Part shown: in pieces, positions 41,077 to 49,043 of the stretch
Layout of the letters: the number at the start of each line of letters is the position of its first letter
How positions within the stretch are numbered: the stretch's first letter is position 1
NCBI GenBank assembly: GCA_029288485.1
Contig: JARIHC010000006.1
Location: 1 to 64,000 of the forward strand
Source of the DNA: Candidatus Saccharimonadota bacterium
GTDB taxonomy: Bacteria > Patescibacteriota > Saccharimonadia > Saccharimonadales > UBA4665
DNA length: 64,000 bases
Direction of reading: 5' to 3'
Notes under the pieces: generated by a model
Databases searched by the model: none
What the model was told of the DNA's origin: nothing
Seen by the model: only the letters and a program-made list of their open reading frames with translations
Program-made: the position numbers and the translations under genes

Positions 41077-41986
41077 GTCTTAGAAGATAATGCTGCAGCG
41101 CTTCATCAGCGTCAATTGCCGAGCGCTTAATAGCAACGTCTACCTTAAGTAGGTCTGCCACCAACTTTTTCACTTTAGCCAGAGACAGCCCGCTGGCAAT
41201 ACCTTGAGTTTTACGCACTACAAATGGGTTGAGTTTAGCTTCCCTGGCAATTGTGTCAGCCGGCCGGTCGCCGGCTGCTTTTATGACAGCTAGTACATGT
41301 AGTTGCCAAGTTAGCATGGCAATCACTTGAGCTGGTTCAGTTTTTTGAGCTCGTTGGTCAGCATACAGCTCCAACACAGTTTTTGTGCGACCGGCAAAGG
41401 CTGCTTCCAGCAGCTGGAAAATGGTACTCTGCGGCGTTGGATCTGTGAGTAAATCAATTGTGCGGCGATCAATCTTTGAATCATAAAGCAGCAGCTTCTC
41501 GAGTTCGCCGGATAAAAGTTGTTGGTTGGCGCCAACTCTCTCTACCAGATATCGTGCGTCTGATGAGCTCAGCGATCCGCCGCGAGCCTTAGCGTCTTTA
41601 GCCAGCCAATTCGCCAGACCAATCTGGTCAAGCTCTGGAAATTCGCGAAAGTCAGTCTGTTTTTGCAGGTATTTATAATAAGCTGTCCGCTTGTCTAATT
41701 TAGGCTCGATTAAAATTATTCCATTTGTTTCGGGCGCGTTCGCAAATAATTGTTCAGCCTGCTCTACAAACTGCATATTTGTGCTCGGCATCCGCAGAAC
41801 CACCAGTTTTTTACTCGCCAGAAATGGCAAGCCACTTATGGATTCTTGGATTTTCTCAAAATCGGCCTCTTCGCCGTCTAGACGTTCCAACGCCAAGTCG
41901 CCGTGCTGCTTTACGAAATCACGTACTAATTTGTCCAGTTCCTGGCGCAAGGCAAAATTGTTTTCTCCTGTTAGCGTAATGATCAT
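41066..41986 (-). CDS. holA: DNA polymerase III delta subunit HolA
   Basis: 306 residues. The start MIITLTGENNFALRQELDKLV, the middle PETNGIILIEPKLDKRTAYYKYL and the three-domain AAA+-like layout with LQHYLLRLAS at the end match the delta clamp-loader subunit, which opens the sliding clamp. Like most HolA proteins it has no functional Walker motif. Its ATG overlaps the previous stop as ATGA, so it is coupled to the small orphan at 41983-42318. Confidence 0.88.
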   Translation of the reverse strand: MIITLTGENNFALRQELDKLVRDFVKQHGDLALERLDGEEADFEKIQESISGLPFLASKKLVVLRMPSTNMQFVEQAEQLFANAPETNGIILIEPKLDKRTAYYKYLQKQTDFREFPELDQIGLANWLAKDAKARGGSLSSSDARYLVERVGANQQLLSGELEKLLLYDSKIDRRTIDLLTDPTPQSTIFQLLEAAFAGRTKTVLELYADQRAQKTEPAQVIAMLTWQLHVLAVIKAAGDRPADTIAREAKLNPFVVRKTQGIASGLSLAKVKKLVADLLKVDVAIKRSAIDADEALQHYLLRLAS

Positions 41987-42318
41987 GCGTCTGTAGCGAA
42001 AGATCCAAGCCAGGATATAAACTCATGGGGTTTTTCTATGTGTAGCAGAAACTCATTCAGTTGCAGGAAAGTGCTCATGTCTCTATCTGTTGCCTCTTCA
42101 AGCCCTTTTGCATATTTCCAGTCAAGGAACGTCGCGTTCATTCTGGCTGCAGAGTGCCCGCTTGCGTCAAGTTCTGCGATAGAAGGCGGCTCGTCAGTTA
42201 ATCCTCTGCAATACTGTTCATAGGACTCATAAAACTGATCAATAGGCCAATAGTCATTATATGGCTCAAGTTCCTCGGCGAGAGCTTCTACGATATGTTG
42301 ATTATCAGCTTCACTCAT
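41983..42318 (-). CDS. Hypothetical small acidic protein
   Basis: 111 residues, strongly acidic and aromatic-rich (MSEADNQHIVEALAEELEPYNDYWPIDQFYESYEQY). No family recognised; no membrane segment. It lies between mutM and holA with a 24-nt gap to mutM and an ATGA overlap with holA. GGAGCG precedes the ATG. The 14-nt motif that also precedes the orphan at 26345 lies across the mutM stop codon. Confidence 0.65.
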   Translation of the reverse strand: MSEADNQHIVEALAEELEPYNDYWPIDQFYESYEQYCRGLTDEPPSIAELDASGHSAARMNATFLDWKYAKGLEEATDRDMSTFLQLNEFLLHIEKPHEFISWLGSFATDA

Positions 42319-42334
42319 ATTTTAACGCTCCTTG

Positions 42335-42348
42335 TCTCTTGTTTAGTT
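42335..42348 (-). repeat. Second copy of the 14-nt leader motif
   Basis: Minus-strand AACTAAACAAGAGA, overlapping the mutM TAA and ending 17 nt before the ATG at 42318; identical to 26353-26366. Confidence 0.5.
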
Positions 42349-43218
42349 TACTGTTTTTTGGCAATGCGTACAAATATGCGTACCGCGGCCAGCAACACGG
42401 ATTTTCTCAATAGTGCGGCCGCAACGCGGGCAAGCCTGACCTTCGCGCCGAAAAACTCGGGCAAAACTAATATAACTGCCCTTTTTGCCCTCAGCATTAA
42501 CATAATTGCGGTCTGATGAGCCGCCTTTTTCTATGGAAAGCCGCAGTACGTAAATTAGTTCGTCGTATAGTTTATGAAACTTAGCCGGCGAAACATCACG
42601 GACCAGCGTAGCTGGGTGCAGACGCGCACCCCACAGCGCTTCATCAGCGTAAATATTGCCCACGCCAGCAATCACGGTTTGGTCAAGCAAAGTTGCTTTA
42701 ATAGAAGTGTTTTTACGGCGTAGCAGCCGCCCGCGGAACTGGCGCCAATCAAAATCATCGCTCAGCGGCTCTGGTCCGACCTTCTTAAAAAAGTCCAGAT
42801 TAACGATTTCGGCAGTCGGCAGCAGCCGCATCCAGCCAAACTTACGCTGATCATTGAAAAAAAGTTTACTGCCATCCTTAAAAGTAAGTGTTACGCGAGT
42901 AGACTTATCGGGTAGCTGGCCAACCAGACTATCATTAGGGTGTCCTGCGCCAAATCGTTCTTTAGACGATGCAAATACCAGCTGACCAGTCATTTTAAGA
43001 TGGATCACTAGGGAGTACTTGCTGGACAATTCAATCAATAGCACCTTCGCGCGGCGGCGCACTTCCACCACCTTAGAGCCAACGGCAAATTTTTTTACAT
43101 CATTAGGCGCATTCGGGAAAGATTTAGGCCAGTCAAAATCAACCGACGCAATAACCCGGCCTGGCAAAAATTTAGCCAACCCCATACGGACTGTTTCTAC
43201 TTCTGGCAACTCCGGCAT
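42343..43218 (-). CDS. mutM: Formamidopyrimidine-DNA glycosylase (Fpg/MutM)
   Basis: 291 residues. The catalytic N-terminus PELPEVETVR, the H2TH region (GVGNIYADEALW) and the C-terminal zinc finger CPRCGRTIEKIRVAGRGTHICTHC are all intact, so this DNA-binding zinc site has been kept. It removes 8-oxoguanine and nicks abasic sites. Its ATG lies 8 nt after TATAAT in a 22-base region shared with the divergent DUF721-like gene. Confidence 0.96.
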   Translation of the reverse strand: MPELPEVETVRMGLAKFLPGRVIASVDFDWPKSFPNAPNDVKKFAVGSKVVEVRRRAKVLLIELSSKYSLVIHLKMTGQLVFASSKERFGAGHPNDSLVGQLPDKSTRVTLTFKDGSKLFFNDQRKFGWMRLLPTAEIVNLDFFKKVGPEPLSDDFDWRQFRGRLLRRKNTSIKATLLDQTVIAGVGNIYADEALWGARLHPATLVRDVSPAKFHKLYDELIYVLRLSIEKGGSSDRNYVNAEGKKGSYISFARVFRREGQACPRCGRTIEKIRVAGRGTHICTHCQKTVN

Positions 43219-43226
43219 GACTTTCC

Positions 43227-43234
43227 ATTATACT
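43227..43234. promoter_or_regulatory. Overlapping divergent -10 boxes in a 22-bp intergenic region
   Basis: Minus TATAAT (43227-43232) for mutM overlaps plus TATACT (43229-43234) for the DUF721-like gene by four bases. They lie 8 and 6 nt from the two start codons. Confidence 0.55.
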
Positions 43235-43240
43235 AAGGAT

Positions 43241-43477
43241 ATGGACAGTCTGGATAGTATTCTAAAGCGCAAGGATTTTGATGAACCGCCCGAAATAACG
43301 GCAATCAAGAAATACGTTCAGAGTGAATTTAAAACAGTCGTCGGGATACAGGTCCGCGACAAGGACATTGTTATAGAAGTACCAGGCGCGGCGCTGGCCA
43401 ACACCCTGAGGCTGCGTGCACCAGATATAAAGCGCCGTTGCCAAATTGATAAACGCTTAACTTTCAGAATAGTTTAG
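43241..43477 (+). CDS. Small DUF721/DciA-like protein
   Basis: 78 residues: MDSLDSILKRKDFDEPPEI, then GIQVRDKDIVIEVPGAALANTL and a final KRLTFRIV strand. The strand-helix-strand order and the I-V-I-E-V-P-x-x-A-L-A-N-T-L stretch resemble DUF721, the domain of the replicative-helicase loader DciA. Similarity is short and judged by eye, so a KH-like fold of other function is possible. Start 6 nt after TATACT. Its stop overlaps the convergent gene's stop (TTAG). Confidence 0.5.
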   Translation: MDSLDSILKRKDFDEPPEITAIKKYVQSEFKTVVGIQVRDKDIVIEVPGAALANTLRLRAPDIKRRCQIDKRLTFRIV

Positions 43478-44040
43478 AACTGGATACCCTGAGTAATATT
43501 GGGATAATTTGGCACCTGAAGCTGGAACAGCTGGATGGTTTGGTATAGGTTGCCATTATAGGTTCTAGGCTTACCGCAGTCTGTGGCCCAGTAACGCGTT
43601 ATATCTTGGCCATTGCCATCGATAGTCTCAAAGACGTAACGCCTGTATAAAGCGCAGCGCCCTTTCTCGGCGCCAACCAGGTTGGAATCATTATTACCGT
43701 TCGTGTAGCCTGCACGCATAAGCGCGAATAAGAAGTTATTATAAGCATTTTGATTATTAGCAAAGGTTTGCTCATCCACCACAGTGCCTTCATAACCCTG
43801 TATATGCTCATAAGTTACGTTACTTTGGCCAACAGTGATACGCACAGCATTATGGTTTTGGTCAGCATTAATTTTACCGTCAATACTTAAGCGTACAGTG
43901 ACATCTGTAGAGGAGTAATCAGGTAGTAGTTTAACGTGCGGACGAGGCTTTTTATTATTACCGTGGCCACCGGTAAACAATAGCAATATCAAGACTATAA
44001 GCAGCCCGACAGTCACCAAAAAACCTATAAAATACCTCAT
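43474..44040 (-). CDS. Membrane-anchored hypothetical protein
   Basis: 188 residues from the ATG at 44040; one nine bases upstream is too close to the -10 box. One N-terminal helix (RYFIGFLVTVGLLIVLILLLF) anchors an extracytoplasmic domain of about 160 residues with two Cys (EKGRCALYRR, ATDCGKPRTY) that could pair. No family recognised. Promoter TTGAAA, 17 nt, TGT-TAGTAT, then 9 nt to ATG. Confidence 0.7.
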   Translation of the reverse strand: MRYFIGFLVTVGLLIVLILLLFTGGHGNNKKPRPHVKLLPDYSSTDVTVRLSIDGKINADQNHNAVRITVGQSNVTYEHIQGYEGTVVDEQTFANNQNAYNNFLFALMRAGYTNGNNDSNLVGAEKGRCALYRRYVFETIDGNGQDITRYWATDCGKPRTYNGNLYQTIQLFQLQVPNYPNITQGIQF

Positions 44041-44049
44041 ATCTGGCAT

Positions 44050-44078
44050 ATACTAACACTTTTATGCTTGTTTTTCAA
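44050..44078 (-). promoter_or_regulatory. Promoter of the gene at 44040
   Basis: Minus-strand TTGAAA, 17-nt spacer, TAGTAT with extended TGT; ends 9 nt before ATG. Confidence 0.65.
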
Positions 44079-44087
44079 GATTTTGCC

Positions 44088-44114
44088 TTGACTTTTAAGC
44101 TTACGGTTTATAAT
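44088..44114 (+). promoter_or_regulatory. Promoter of the gene at 44124
   Basis: TTGACT (44088-44093), a short 15-nt spacer, TATAAT (44109-44114); ends 9 nt before ATG. Confidence 0.55.
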
Positions 44115-44123
44115 GTCTGCAGC

Positions 44124-44588
44124 ATGCAATGGAAATCAGAAGTCGGCATAATCACTTTCGTGCAGTTTATAGTTCTGGCTTTACTGAGCTTGGCTAACGC
44201 CCTCAACTCTATTATCTCGACCTGTTTTAAGGCGAGCGGACAATGTATAGAAAATATGATTCCATCCATTATTTTGTTTATTATGATCTGTGCGTGGTTT
44301 GCCTACATTTGGATTTTAGGATACACCGTACAAGAAAGGCGTACCCGCAAGCTAACCGCGTTATTAGTGGGTTCGGAGTTCGCTGTAGCTCTATTGGCGC
44401 TATTTAGCGTGAAGCACCACAACGACTGGTTGAGTTTGTGGACTAGCCTGATCGACCTAATTTTAGCAGTTTGGGTGATGTTATTAGGGGTTAGGATTTT
44501 CTTGGCGGGCGGCGGACGCGTAGTTAGCCGCCACCGTGTTGGCCGCAGTCGAGCTAGGCACCGCCGGCCGCCTACAGCAAGTCAGTAA
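44124..44588 (+). CDS. Four-helix membrane protein with Arg-rich tail
   Basis: 154 residues from the ATG at 44124; the 20 codons upstream include the promoter. About four membrane helices (8-28, 45-66, 75-92, 104-128) and a very basic C-terminus (RVVSRHRVGRSRARHRR). No family recognised. Its 3' end overlaps the convergent NUDIX gene by 17 nt. Confidence 0.7.
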   Translation: MQWKSEVGIITFVQFIVLALLSLANALNSIISTCFKASGQCIENMIPSIILFIMICAWFAYIWILGYTVQERRTRKLTALLVGSEFAVALLALFSVKHHNDWLSLWTSLIDLILAVWVMLLGVRIFLAGGGRVVSRHRVGRSRARHRRPPTASQ

Positions 44589-45000
44589 ATACCGCTGGAT
44601 ACTTATGAGTCAAACGCTTCTTGGCTTCTTCTCGGCTAACCCATTCGTAAGCAACGTGTTCGGCACTCATTTTAATTTTGCTGCCCGCGGGGATTTTTAC
44701 TTTGTAGATCATTAGAGCCAGACCATAAACCGCATCGCCGCGCGGTATCTGATGGTTGGAGATAACTGCCGTGAAAAATTTATGGTCCAAAACCTCAGCA
44801 ATGCCTGTTTCTTCGTATATCTCGCGCTTTAGGGTATCTAGAGCTCCCTCTTCGCCTTCATCAACCCGGCCACCAGGCATATCCCAATAAGGTTCTTTGT
44901 TTTTCCTATGTTTAGTAACATCTGCTTTAAAAAGAAGTAATTTGCCCTCTTGATCTTCAACTAGTGCTTTAACGCCAATAAAAAATAATTTCTCAGCCAT
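44572..45000 (-). CDS. NUDIX hydrolase
   Basis: 142 residues from the ATG at 45000. The NUDIX box GGRVDEGEEGALDTLKREIY followed by EETG is complete, with all metal-binding Glu. An upstream frame to 45075 crosses the promoter and is rejected. It probably cleans up a nucleoside diphosphate derivative; substrate unknown. TGA-TACAAT ends 7 nt before the ATG. It is divergent from an orphan and convergent with the four-helix protein. Confidence 0.92.
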   Translation of the reverse strand: MAEKLFFIGVKALVEDQEGKLLLFKADVTKHRKNKEPYWDMPGGRVDEGEEGALDTLKREIYEETGIAEVLDHKFFTAVISNHQIPRGDAVYGLALMIYKVKIPAGSKIKMSAEHVAYEWVSREEAKKRLTHKYPAVFTDLL

Positions 45001-45007
45001 TAGGACA

Positions 45008-45016
45008 ATTGTATCA
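45008..45016 (-). promoter_or_regulatory. Extended -10 of the NUDIX gene
   Basis: Minus-strand TGATACAAT, 7 nt before the ATG at 45000. Confidence 0.5.
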
Positions 45017-45039
45017 GGCCTTAGTTTGTGTCTATTGTT

Positions 45040-45068
45040 TTGACATTTATATGCAAAATAGGTATTGT
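45040..45068 (+). promoter_or_regulatory. Promoter of the orphan gene at 45078
   Basis: TTGACA, 17-nt spacer, TATTGT; ends 9 nt before the ATG. Confidence 0.7.
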
Positions 45069-45077
45069 AAGCCAACT

Positions 45078-45860
45078 ATGTCTGAGTTTAAGGACAGTCT
45101 AGAGTTTGAGCCTGCTGTTGAAACTGTAGCCGCCGGCATTGAGTATTGGCTAATGAAAGAAGTTGGCAGCTCGGTGGTCGGCCGCAACAAAGTGCTGGAT
45201 GACTTCCAAGATTGGCACCATAGCCTTCTTTTAGACTACGACGATCCAGGCAACGTAAACGCTAGAAAAAATAAAAATCACTATAGCCAGCTAATAAATT
45301 GGACTAACGGCTTAGTAGAGTATTACGACGATTTCCGACCTGACCAAATTGACTATGCCCTAGCTCGTCAAATGTTCCGCGCGCAGATGTATTTATCGGG
45401 CCTGTTCCGTGTTAGTTGTTTCATGAAAGCCACCGATCAAGAAGATTATTATCAGCGGCGGCTTGAAATTACCCGCTCCAGCATAGACGTAGATCCTAAG
45501 ATAGAGATTTCCAGGAGCCTATACCGTCTATATGATTACATACCTGACGAGGCGGCTATATTTCCCCCGGCACTGACACTACCTGAACTGACATCTCGAA
45601 CGCTTAAGCTAAATGATGAGCAGCAGGCTTACGTTAGAGAACTGCATATTAGCGGCAGAAACGACATCGGCCAAGAAGAGTCATCGACATTGGATGCTAT
45701 CGCAAACATGGAAAACAAGTGGATTGGCCACCTAGTAGACTATATATCTTTTATAGCCAGCGAACGTGGCGGCCAGTTATCCGCCGTACCTTTTCTAGAG
45801 CCAAAAAGTATTAGTGAAGATCCGCAACCTTATTATCCCTTCGCTCCTACATCAGATTAA
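45078..45860 (+). CDS. Hypothetical soluble acidic protein
   Basis: 260 residues from the ATG at 45078 (MSEFKDSLEFEPAVETVAAG), chosen because the frame upstream contains the promoter. No family recognised; predicted mostly helical, acidic, with many Tyr and Asp. No signal peptide or membrane helix. Its stop overlaps that of the MazG-like gene as TTAA. It resembles the other orphans of this window in composition, though not obviously in sequence. Confidence 0.65.
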   Translation: MSEFKDSLEFEPAVETVAAGIEYWLMKEVGSSVVGRNKVLDDFQDWHHSLLLDYDDPGNVNARKNKNHYSQLINWTNGLVEYYDDFRPDQIDYALARQMFRAQMYLSGLFRVSCFMKATDQEDYYQRRLEITRSSIDVDPKIEISRSLYRLYDYIPDEAAIFPPALTLPELTSRTLKLNDEQQAYVRELHISGRNDIGQEESSTLDAIANMENKWIGHLVDYISFIASERGGQLSAVPFLEPKSISEDPQPYYPFAPTSD

Positions 45861-46177
45861 TCCGATGCAACTTCTTCCAAAAAGATTTTCTTATTAAACG
45901 CGCCTCGTTTGAGGGCTTTATCGTGCCGAAATTCTTCTAATTCTTGGGGTGTAATTTTAAGTGTTTCAGCTAAAGCCAATAAAACTTCATGAACATCAGC
46001 TAACTCTTCTATATTACGTGCCTCCGCAAGCTCGGCAACTTCCTCTTCCAGTTTTTTCAGTAGGGCTTCTAGGTGCTGAGCGTCGTCCAGCACACGGCTT
46101 TTAAGCCGCTTACCGTCAGCCTGAATAATCTCAGGGATCCTATCGCGTACAAGTTTGTTATACACCCTCCTACCCAT
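45857..46177 (-). CDS. MazG-like/phosphoribosyl-ATP pyrophosphohydrolase-like protein
   Basis: 106 residues. The start YNKLVRDRIPEIIQADGK and the paired acidic helices LEEEVAELAEA and EELADVHEVLLAL (ExxE-x12-ExxD) are typical of all-alpha NTP pyrophosphatases. No histidine genes are nearby, so a house-cleaning role on nucleotides fits better than HisE. TAAACT ends 6 nt before ATG, with GGTGGT between, so either a leaderless or a short-leader start is possible. Confidence 0.85.
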   Translation of the reverse strand: MGRRVYNKLVRDRIPEIIQADGKRLKSRVLDDAQHLEALLKKLEEEVAELAEARNIEELADVHEVLLALAETLKITPQELEEFRHDKALKRGAFNKKIFLEEVASD

Positions 46178-46220
46178 ACCACCAGTTTACAACACAGTCG
46201 CTATACATACTTACTACCTC

Positions 46221-46249
46221 TTGTTTATTTTTACTATTTGTGTCATAAT
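46221..46249 (+). promoter_or_regulatory. Promoter of the CCA/poly(A) polymerase-type gene
   Basis: TTGTTT, 17-nt spacer, CATAAT with extended TGT; ends 6 nt before ATG. Confidence 0.6.
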
Positions 46250-46255
46250 TAGGAA

Positions 46256-47701
46256 ATGGCAGAGATTATTAAGTCCTGTGAGACTCTGACCGCTCCATAC
46301 GAGACTTTTCTGGAGCGCGCTGCCCATGAAACAGATCAGAGTTTTGCTGAAGATTTGTACTTAGGCGCTGAAATTGCCGCCGAACTGGAAGTATCCGGCG
46401 GTTTAGCACTGGCTGTCGGTGGCTACGCGCGGGATAGCGTTATGGCCCGTTTACACGGCGAGCCGTTGGAGTCCAAAGACATCGACATGGAAGTATACGG
46501 TTTAGAGTTTGAGGACTTAGCTTGCATTCTAGAAAATTATGGTCGTGTAGACCTTGTAGGTGCTAGTTTTGGAGTTGCAAAAGTCACTAATCCGGCTAGC
46601 GGTAACACCTTAGATTTTTCAATTCCCCGCCGCGACTCCAAAGTCGACAAAGGCCACAAAGGTTTTCAGGTGACTGGCGATCCAGACATGAGCGTTGACG
46701 AGGCTGCTCGCCGACGTGATCTAACAATTAACGCCCTAGCACTCAACCCGCTAACAGGCGAATTGATTGATCATTACGGCGGCATAGAGGACGCAAAAGC
46801 TGGCATCTTGCGCGCCACTGACCCAGAGCTCTTCAAAGACGACCCCCTCAGGGTGCTGCGAGTAATGCAATTCGCCGGCCGGTTTGGATTTGAAGTCGAT
46901 CCGGATACGGCTGAGATCTGCCGGTCCATGGCGCGCTCATTCGACTTTAAAGAGCTGCCGGGATCTAGAGTCGGCGAAGAATGGGTTAAGTTAATGGTTA
47001 AGTCAGAGCGTCCGAGTGTGGGCCTAGAAGTTGCCCGTGATCTGAAAGTAATAGACGGTCTACACCCTCCCCTGGCCGCCATATACACTATTTCAGGAGA
47101 TACTTTTGGCGCTAGCTGGGAGCGTATGGTGCAATCAGTTGACGCGGCAGCCGAGATTATCCGACAAAACAACCTTTCTCTTGATGAAAAAACCATCATC
47201 ATGTTTGCCAGCTTATGCATGGATATGCATCAAGCATTCGGCAAAAATCCAGACGCCGCCAATGATTTTTTAACGTCACTAGAGATATCCAAGAAATCTA
47301 TTGCCAAGATAATTAGTTTGATTGACGCTTCGCCGCCGTCAACGGACGGCAAAGCAGGTATAAGCGATAAAGATGTTTATTTATTCGCTCAGGATCTTAA
47401 ACCAGCCAACATACGGCTTTGGCACCTTGTGCGCCAAGCTGACTCTGCCAACAATACGCTAGAGTCTCAGAACTTATACGATCAAGCTGCGCATCTGGAG
47501 GTTACAGAAGAACCCGCTAAACCTATAATTCAAGGACGCCACTTGATAGCTTACATGGGCTTGTCTCCCGGCAAACGATTTAAAGACATTCTGGATTTTA
47601 TGTACGATGCTCAAATCAGCGGACATTTTTCTACGCTAGACGAGGGTGTTGCCTTTTATCGAAGCACTCTGCCGCATCAAATCCCTTTGTTCGAATCGTA
47701 A
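46256..47701 (+). CDS. Class II CCA-adding enzyme / poly(A) polymerase-type nucleotidyltransferase
   Basis: 481 residues. The catalytic head has ALAVGGYARDSVMARL, the metal-binding DIDMEVYG, and DEAARRRDLTINALALNPLTGELIDHYGG. Next come the neck, with DDPLRVLRVMQFAGRFGFEV, and a long helical body. An HD domain is not evident (SLCMDMHQ where HD would be). It most likely repairs or completes tRNA 3' CCA ends; a poly(A) polymerase role cannot be ruled out by eye. About 45 residues precede the head. Confidence 0.88.
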   Translation: MAEIIKSCETLTAPYETFLERAAHETDQSFAEDLYLGAEIAAELEVSGGLALAVGGYARDSVMARLHGEPLESKDIDMEVYGLEFEDLACILENYGRVDLVGASFGVAKVTNPASGNTLDFSIPRRDSKVDKGHKGFQVTGDPDMSVDEAARRRDLTINALALNPLTGELIDHYGGIEDAKAGILRATDPELFKDDPLRVLRVMQFAGRFGFEVDPDTAEICRSMARSFDFKELPGSRVGEEWVKLMVKSERPSVGLEVARDLKVIDGLHPPLAAIYTISGDTFGASWERMVQSVDAAAEIIRQNNLSLDEKTIIMFASLCMDMHQAFGKNPDAANDFLTSLEISKKSIAKIISLIDASPPSTDGKAGISDKDVYLFAQDLKPANIRLWHLVRQADSANNTLESQNLYDQAAHLEVTEEPAKPIIQGRHLIAYMGLSPGKRFKDILDFMYDAQISGHFSTLDEGVAFYRSTLPHQIPLFES

Positions 47702-47704
47702 TGG

Positions 47705-48451
47705 CTAGCGAAAAAACAACAGCTTAATACTAGACGCCAGCGTTACTATCACAAATATTATCCGAACCCAGGCGTTGCCCTTCTCTAACGCTACTTTTGC
47801 GCCTATAGCTCCGCCTATAAACATGCCTACAGTCATCGGTAAACCAAGTTTCCAGCTAACCAAGCCGTGTGCAGCGAAAACTAAAAAAGCTGTACCTGCT
47901 AGGAAGAATGAGGGCACAGAAATAGTGGCCTTGCCCTGAATATATGTCATACCCAAAAAGAAAATCAGGGTGTACATGGCAAATATGCCGGCGCCGGCAC
48001 CAAAAAAGCCGCCATATACCATAACTAAAAAGTATAGAATGTACCCCAAGGCTACACGGTCTTTGCCAGCCCGAAAAGTTTTAAGCCCTTTATCGCCATT
48101 TAAAAGCACCACGGGTATAAGCAGCAACAAAAGTATACCTACAACGACTGTTAAAGCGTCCGCGTCAACTCGAACTAGAGCCTTAGAACCTATGAATCCG
48201 CCCACTACCGCTAAAGGAATCAGTTGGATACCGGTGCGCACCCGAACCTGATGAGCTTTGTAATAGCTTGGCAGCGCAGAAACAACCATACCCAAAGTCG
48301 CGAGCGCGTTAGTAGCTATCGCTTGGTTAGTAGGTAGACCCAGAAATATTAGGGCTGGAATAGATAGTATGCCAGCGCCGCCCGTCACCGCGCCAACGAA
48401 TCCGGCTGCTACACCCGCTAAGAGAGCAATGATTGTTTGTGTTATATCCAC
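47705..48451 (-). CDS. TauE/SafE-family membrane transporter
   Basis: 248 residues from a GTG. About eight helices with the two family half-motifs GFVGAVTGGAGILSIPALIFLG and VYGGFFGAGAGIFAMYTLIFFLG. Family members move sulfite, sulfoacetate or other organic anions across the cytoplasmic membrane; no neighbour hints at the substrate. TAAACT ends 6 nt before the GTG. It follows the HAD gene by 4 nt. Confidence 0.9.
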   Translation of the reverse strand: MDITQTIIALLAGVAAGFVGAVTGGAGILSIPALIFLGLPTNQAIATNALATLGMVVSALPSYYKAHQVRVRTGIQLIPLAVVGGFIGSKALVRVDADALTVVVGILLLLLIPVVLLNGDKGLKTFRAGKDRVALGYILYFLVMVYGGFFGAGAGIFAMYTLIFFLGMTYIQGKATISVPSFFLAGTAFLVFAAHGLVSWKLGLPMTVGMFIGGAIGAKVALEKGNAWVRIIFVIVTLASSIKLLFFR

Positions 48452-48455
48452 CGTA

Positions 48456-49043
48456 CTAGTTTACTACGTCTTCTCTAAGTACTTTTTCTAGATCTTTTTG
48501 GAATTTCATAAATGACTCGTACAAAATTGCCTTCATGCCAACAGCCCGCGCACCTTCGCAGTACGATTCCCTGTCATCTATAAAGACACATTCGTCTAAC
48601 CTAACCCCTAGTTCGTCAGCGATAATTTCGTAGGCCTCGGGCTCGGGTTTGGCAAAGCCAATTTCTGCCGAAGCTACAGAAGCATCAAAATATTCGTTTA
48701 GTTCATCGGCATGGAAGCGCCGCAGCAATCCACCGTAGCTAACATTGCTCATCATGCCTGTCTTATAGTTTTGGCGTAGTTTTTTGATGTAGTTCAGAAG
48801 TGCTTGATCCTTAGTCTCACCGTCTGCTTTGCGTCGAACGTATTTGTCTGTAGGTATATCAAGAACCTCGGCTATTTGGGCGTTGGTTTCCTCGACACTT
48901 AAAAGTCCGCGGCTAGATTGATGTATCAAAGCTTCGGCTTGCTTGGCTCTGTTCTCGTCCTTTAAAGACAGTTTATCAACCATAACTTTTAAGGCGTCTG
49001 TTATAACCACACCAAAGCAATCAAAAATAATAGCCTTTATCAA
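48456..49043 (-). CDS. HAD-superfamily hydrolase, subfamily IA-like
   Basis: 195 residues from a TTG at 49043 that overlaps the polA TGA (TTGA), with GGGGCG upstream; another TTG lies at 49055. Motifs are canonical: IIFDCFGVV, MMSNVSYGG, FAKPEPEAYEII and CVFIDDRESY. It probably acts as a small phosphatase. It is translationally coupled to polA. Substrate unknown. Confidence 0.85.
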   Translation of the reverse strand: MIKAIIFDCFGVVITDALKVMVDKLSLKDENRAKQAEALIHQSSRGLLSVEETNAQIAEVLDIPTDKYVRRKADGETKDQALLNYIKKLRQNYKTGMMSNVSYGGLLRRFHADELNEYFDASVASAEIGFAKPEPEAYEIIADELGVRLDECVFIDDRESYCEGARAVGMKAILYESFMKFQKDLEKVLREDVVN

